64,000 nt of DNA from Bathymodiolus brooksi (lineage: Eukaryota; Mollusca; Bivalvia; Mytilida; Modiolidae), in assembly GCA_963680875.1 (NCBI GenBank), contig OY804580.1, positions 110,611,534-110,675,533 on the forward strand, read 5' to 3'. The notes beneath the pieces were generated by a model. It had not been told where the DNA came from. It saw nothing but the letters and a program-made list of their open reading frames with translations, and ran no database searches. Each line of letters begins with the position of its first letter. Position 1 is the first letter of the stretch. The position numbers and the translations under genes are program-made. Shown one piece after another: positions 55,001-61,000 of this stretch.

Positions 55001-58000
55001 ACTTCGCGTTTGACCAATGAGAAATCGAAGTCAACCTTCACAAGGCATCTACTTCGCCCTCTAACGTGAGCCCTGCTTCTCCTAAATCTCGTCCTTTTTT
55101 AAAACCTACATGATGGTAAAAATATCAACCAATCAAATTGCAAAAAACAGACACACCTAAATCTATTTCGAATATCGGAAATTCTTAAAAGGACTTGTTT
55201 GCCTACCTATTTTCTGCATTGACTCGGCAGCAACTGAAAACGGAGAACAATAAACTAAATATCTACACACAATATCTTATGTGAAACTATATGACTTTTT
55301 TTTCACAGGCCCGTCGGACTTGTGGAACTACTCATTTTATATGCCTGTGTACAATTTTACACGCCACGGGCTTCGGACTACCGCCTAAATTCGAAGACTG
55401 ATACAGTCAAACCTGCTTAAGTGACCACCTCTTATTAAGCAATAATGTGTATTATGTGCCCTTAATTTTTATTTCTCTTCACAGTGCATTTCATATCACA
55501 TTAAACCTGTATTTAGCGACCACCTGTCTTATGTGAGCCTATTTCAGTGTTCCATTAGAAGGTCACATAGGACAGGTTTGACTGTATATTGTGCTTATCC
55601 TGCAAAATAAGTCCACAACAAGTGCTAAATTGTCTGAAAACAGCAGAAACGAGCATCATTCTAATGTTCTAATCATTTTCAACTGTGTCTTCTATCACAT
55701 GCTGTTGCTGTGGTTGTTTCTTACCATTCATTCTACAAGAAATAGGTTCCAGAAAAGCTATTTTTTTGGTCAGTGACTGTACATTGCAAACATTTATCCA
55801 GTCAATGCAACTTGATTGTTCTAAAAGAACTTGTGCTGGGTAAAAAAAACATTTGCCTGATTTTAACACCAAGGAAAGGCTGGACAATTATGACTATTCT
55901 GTTATAATTAACATAATATTAACTCATTTGACAATATCCCCATTTCCAATATTGTTTTAAAATTTCTTTCTTTTACAAGAGTAATTCCTACAGTCTTATC
56001 AAAAGGTTCCTGGTGAGGGAAATATTTCCAAAACATTCAATTTGCATAAAATTTCCTAATAATCTGTAAATATGTTGTAAACTTTATAAACATGTAAGTT
56101 ATAATATTATCGCAAAAAGAAAATTTAGAAGTAACTAAAATGTTTAATTTTTTAGCAGATTACAAGGAAATTTTATGCAAATTGAATATATTGGCCTTTG
56201 ACTGCTTGAAAGGGAAATAACTCTTGATAAAATGGGTAATTTTGGAATCATTTTGGAAATGTGGAAATGGTCCATTGTTTTAATATTATAGAAATTAATT
56301 ATATTCTGAGAATCTTATCGGCAAGTCACCAAGAAATGTATAGAGTTGAATTGTGTTGATTAAGCTTATTGTTAAAAGAATACTTACATGTTTTAAGATT
56401 GCTACGGAAAGAAAGTTTAAACAGTGATAGTAAACAATTCTACCAATATCAACAAAGTAAACAATTCTACCAATATCAACAAAGTAAACAATTCTACCAA
56501 TATCAACAAAGTAAACAATTCTACCAATATCAACAAAGCAAACAGACAACTCTCTCCTAAAGAAAGTTAAACAGTGATGGTCAACAATTCTACCAATATC
56601 AACAAAGCAAACAGGCAACTCTCTCCTCAAGTCACTGACGTTGGAAATCCTGTTTGTGGCTTGGGGCATGCACAAAAATGTGATGTTACACTATGTTGTT
56701 CATAAAAGTCTCTCACTTACGGTTTTATAAACTAGTTTACAAAAAATGATGAATTAACAATTACAGGGTAAACCAGCTGGAGCACGAGGTAAAACACGAA
56801 CGATAGCGCCAGCACCCACTGTACAGAAAGGGTCATATTCTGCTCTCGAGGAACTTCTCAAGACAGGTAGATTTAAACTAATTTTTTTTTTATAATGAAG
56901 TAGTCTCCCTCTTCTAAGGACGCTCACCATGGATAGAAAGGGTTAAGTTGTCTTTAAAGTCCTGACAGATCTCCCTCTGTCAAGTAAAAGTGATCTTTCA
57001 AGTAATGGGAGACCACCCTTTTCAGGTAAAAATGGTAATTTAAGTAATGGGAGACCAATCTCCACCACGTAAAAGTGGTCTTTCAAGTCCTGAGATATTT
57101 TCATATTCGACATAAATGCCAACTGTTTTACTTTGGGAGTTTTCCAACATTTTGTCAACAGCATTTTTGTTGTTCATATTTAAGCTGCAAGGGAAAAAAC
57201 CCAATTCCATGCAATGATTGATCAAATATTATTTTTGTCCTGTCTGTCCGTAAGTCACACAAGTTTGTATGTGCAACTCCTGCTACATTTTAAAAGGAAA
57301 TTCCTTAAAACTACAGGCTTATTACCATATGGTGAATCACATATCATGGCAACACTTTAGTCTAGTCATTTTTTTAGGAGTTATTGCCCCCTTTGACTTA
57401 GAGAAAAAGGGGGTTTTAAGGGTTATGGTGTTTAGCACCACTTTCAACAATATTTCAGTTATATCGTGGCGGCTTTTTGACTTAAAATATTTCATCAGAA
57501 ATATAGGGGATTGGGGGAGAAACTTATGTTTTTCCATCAAAAACAACGTTTAATTATATATTATTTTCAGGAACTTACCCTGGGGCTGTTATTAGTGTTA
57601 AGAACAACGGAGGTAAAGCTACGGCAACTATTGTTACTACCCCGTCAACAGTTGTACCAATCAAACCAGCCTTAACTAATTGCTCAAGTTCTGCCACATC
57701 TTTACTTACCTCCAGTGAGAAGATTAATACATGTACTACAGTAAGTACTAGTAGTCCAAGTTTACATTTTTTGTTGCATATTAATCAGTTGATGGTTGAT
57801 TTATGTTGGTTTATGGTGTTTAACACCACTTTCAACAATATTTCAGTTATATCGTGGCACTCAGTTTTATTGGTGGAGGAAACAAGAGTACCCGTAGAAA
57901 ACAACCGACCTGTCAGTTGAAAATTAATAATTAATCAGTATTGACAATACAGTGATACCTGTTTAAACCAAACCCTGAATAAAACAGAATACTGTATAAA

Positions 58001-61000
58001 CCAAATAACCTGTCTATTTAGAAAACAAAAATTGGTTCAAGTGAGGTTTGATTTAGACAGGTTTCACAGTAACCATAACAACACAAATAACTCCTGCTTG
58101 AAGCAAATTGATTTACAGACAATGACAGAAAGTGGTGTAAATCTATATAGATACTGGCTTAGGCAGACACAATGATATTCAAAATACCATCCCTACTATC
58201 ATGATAGATAGGTATTCTGCTGCTAATCAATGGGGGGAGGGGGGAACTTACATTGACAAAAATGATGATGACATAGACAAAGACAGTACAACTGCAGGGT
58301 TAACTCTACTATTTTTGAAGGTAGAATCTGTTGTTTGTAAATCGTACATTCAATAATAATTGGTAGGATTTGTTTTGATTGATCTGTGGTAAAATTTATG
58401 ACAATTTCATGAGAATTTTCTTTCTTCAGAGCAAAAACCAGGTCAATTTTGCATCATTAACATCACCTTGATTACACTTTGTATTGGGCATAACCATAGA
58501 TATAGCTTTTTCATATAGCCGTAGTAAATAAAATGACAATTTTCTTTAAAAAAATAAATACCAATCTTAATAAGGCCATTTAAAAAAAATGTTCTGGTTC
58601 TCGGACAATGGATTTAAAAAAAAGGGCAAGGTTGGTAGGGTTTTTATTTTTTGTTTTTATTTCCAATCCAACGTGGGAAGGGTTTTTATATTTTGTTTTT
58701 ATTTTCAGCGGTTTAAAAACATAACGCAAACCAGTTCAATTCTACTATTTTGGCAAACAAACAACACAATAGTGTTTACTCGTAGAGTAATATTTATTTA
58801 ACGAAAGGGTTGTTGTTTTCTCCAACCTCTTTTATGTCCGTAAAATCACCCACGAATATACTCTTACATAACTCTGCAACTGTCATTGTTCTGTCAACAG
58901 GCAGGATAGTCCACAGAACTATTTGTTTGGAACATAACTACATTAAAACTGACGAGGACAGTGTTTTCACTTGTAGCCATGCTGAATTTTTACTTTCGTT
59001 TTCGATTGATCAGTCATTCAAATGTTTGTCAAAACTCGTCCGCGTCACCAGCACGCTTGAAAACTTAAATTTGGCGGTAAATTTGAATATTTTTCTTCTT
59101 CAAAAATACGGTGCGGCGGCGATTTTTATTCTGTACAGCAATAAAAATGTCCCATCAGCCCAAATTTTGAGGGGGCGGCATTGTCTGAGAACCAGAACTT
59201 TTATTTTATTTGGTCTAAAATCAGGTGTTTAATTTGTTATGCTTCATTAGCTTTTGACAACTTAACCATGCATGGAGATATATTTTAAATAAACCAATGA
59301 AACAACCGCAAAGAAAATTTGTGTTGTGCATAAACAATGAGTAAAGAAAAATCCAAAGAGAACCAAATGGAATTAATTCCTGTCTATTTTTTTTTTTACA
59401 GAAAGTAAAGACAGACGCTGCTCTTTTGACTCATAAACTGAGTACAAAAGATGAAAGTGACATGTCTATTTATAGTGCATTGACTAAACCAGCTCTTCAA
59501 GGTAAGTTTATCTGACACATGAAATATGCAAGAAATTAAAATGGTGGAATTATTAAATCTGAGCTTTAACGTGTTCTGTGTTTAACAATGCAAATTTTAT
59601 GTCCCCGTTGTTTAAGTTGTACCCATGTCCATCTGTCTGTACGTCCTACATTTTGTGTCAGCTCAATAACTTAAGCTCCCCTTCAGGAAATCATTTGAAA
59701 TTTATGCACAATGACAGGAACCATAAAAGAAAGATCAAGTTATATTTCAGACATTACCACTTTTTCACTTCTGGAGTTATGCCTTTTGATTTGATGAAAA
59801 TTACCTGTTTACTCTAGAAAGGAAAACAATTAAATTAATTAAATTTTGAATAAAAATCCAGCTTAGCATGTTGGTGTAGTACAAAGCAGACATCATCATC
59901 ATCATCTCAATGAAATGTACAACTTGTTCTTGCAATAATATAGCTGAAAAATTGTTTACTTGGCATTAAACGACAATCACTACTCACTCACTCACTCATA
60001 AATATTAGAAGAAATGAATCATTGAATCGTTTATTTTCTGTTTGCAGATATCATGTGACCTTTCTTCACCTTGTGTGTATATCATCTGTTATTAAGCTGT
60101 TTAACTGTAGAGCTATTTGTTTTGTAACTTCATGTGAATGATAGAGGTTCATGTATTGGTATAGCTCTAATGATGACAGACCTTTTCTAAATATCCAAAT
60201 AAAGATCAGTTTTTAAGAAAGGAAATTTAAACCAACGATGTGTGCCTAATGTGCAGTATCATAATATATAAGACCTTGATTCCTGTTTGCTTCACTTATT
60301 TTTAATACATGTATATTGTTTATATTTCAGTAAATATTACAGCAGAGCAGTCGTTGAGTCCTGTATCACCTATAGGAAGTCCTCTGACAAATCCAGACAA
60401 TCATTTAGATACCTCACATGTGAGTAGTACTTATCAAAACAGGAAAAGTCGAGGCTTACCAGATATAGCAAAAAACGAAGAGATCTTTATATTTATGCAT
60501 ATAATATTATTTTCAAATCTTGTTATAACTTTCATTTTCAACATAAAATGACCATTTTTCCATTAATATTTTTGTGATTATTCAGCTTTAAAAATGTGTT
60601 GTAGAAACCCATGGCCTATTATCTGGAATTGTGTTGTAGAAACCCATGGCCTATTATCTAGAATTGTGTTGTAGAAACCCATGGCCTATTATCTAGAATT
60701 GTGTTGTAGAAACCCATGGTCTATTATCTAGAATTGTGTTGTAGAAACCCATGGCCTATTATCTAGAATTGTGTTGTAGAAACCCATGGCCTATTATCTA
60801 GAATTGTGTTGTAGAAACCCATGGCCTATTATCTGGAATTGTGTTGTAGAAACCCATGGCCTATTATCTAGAATTGTGTTGTAGAAACCCATGGCCTATT
60901 ATCTAGAATTGTGTTGTAGAAACCCATGGCCTATTATCTAGAATTGATATTGTACCATACTCTGACTCAAATAACCAGCCATTAAAACTAGTTACTATTC

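Noticed and set aside
56295..56675. 126-codon minus-strand frame with YFVDIGRIV repeats
   Set aside because: Explained by the 27-bp minisatellite (9 codons per unit).
58810..59232. 140-codon plus-strand frame as a gene
   Set aside because: It lies inside and runs across the right inverted terminus of a 608-bp MITE and shows no transposase motif.
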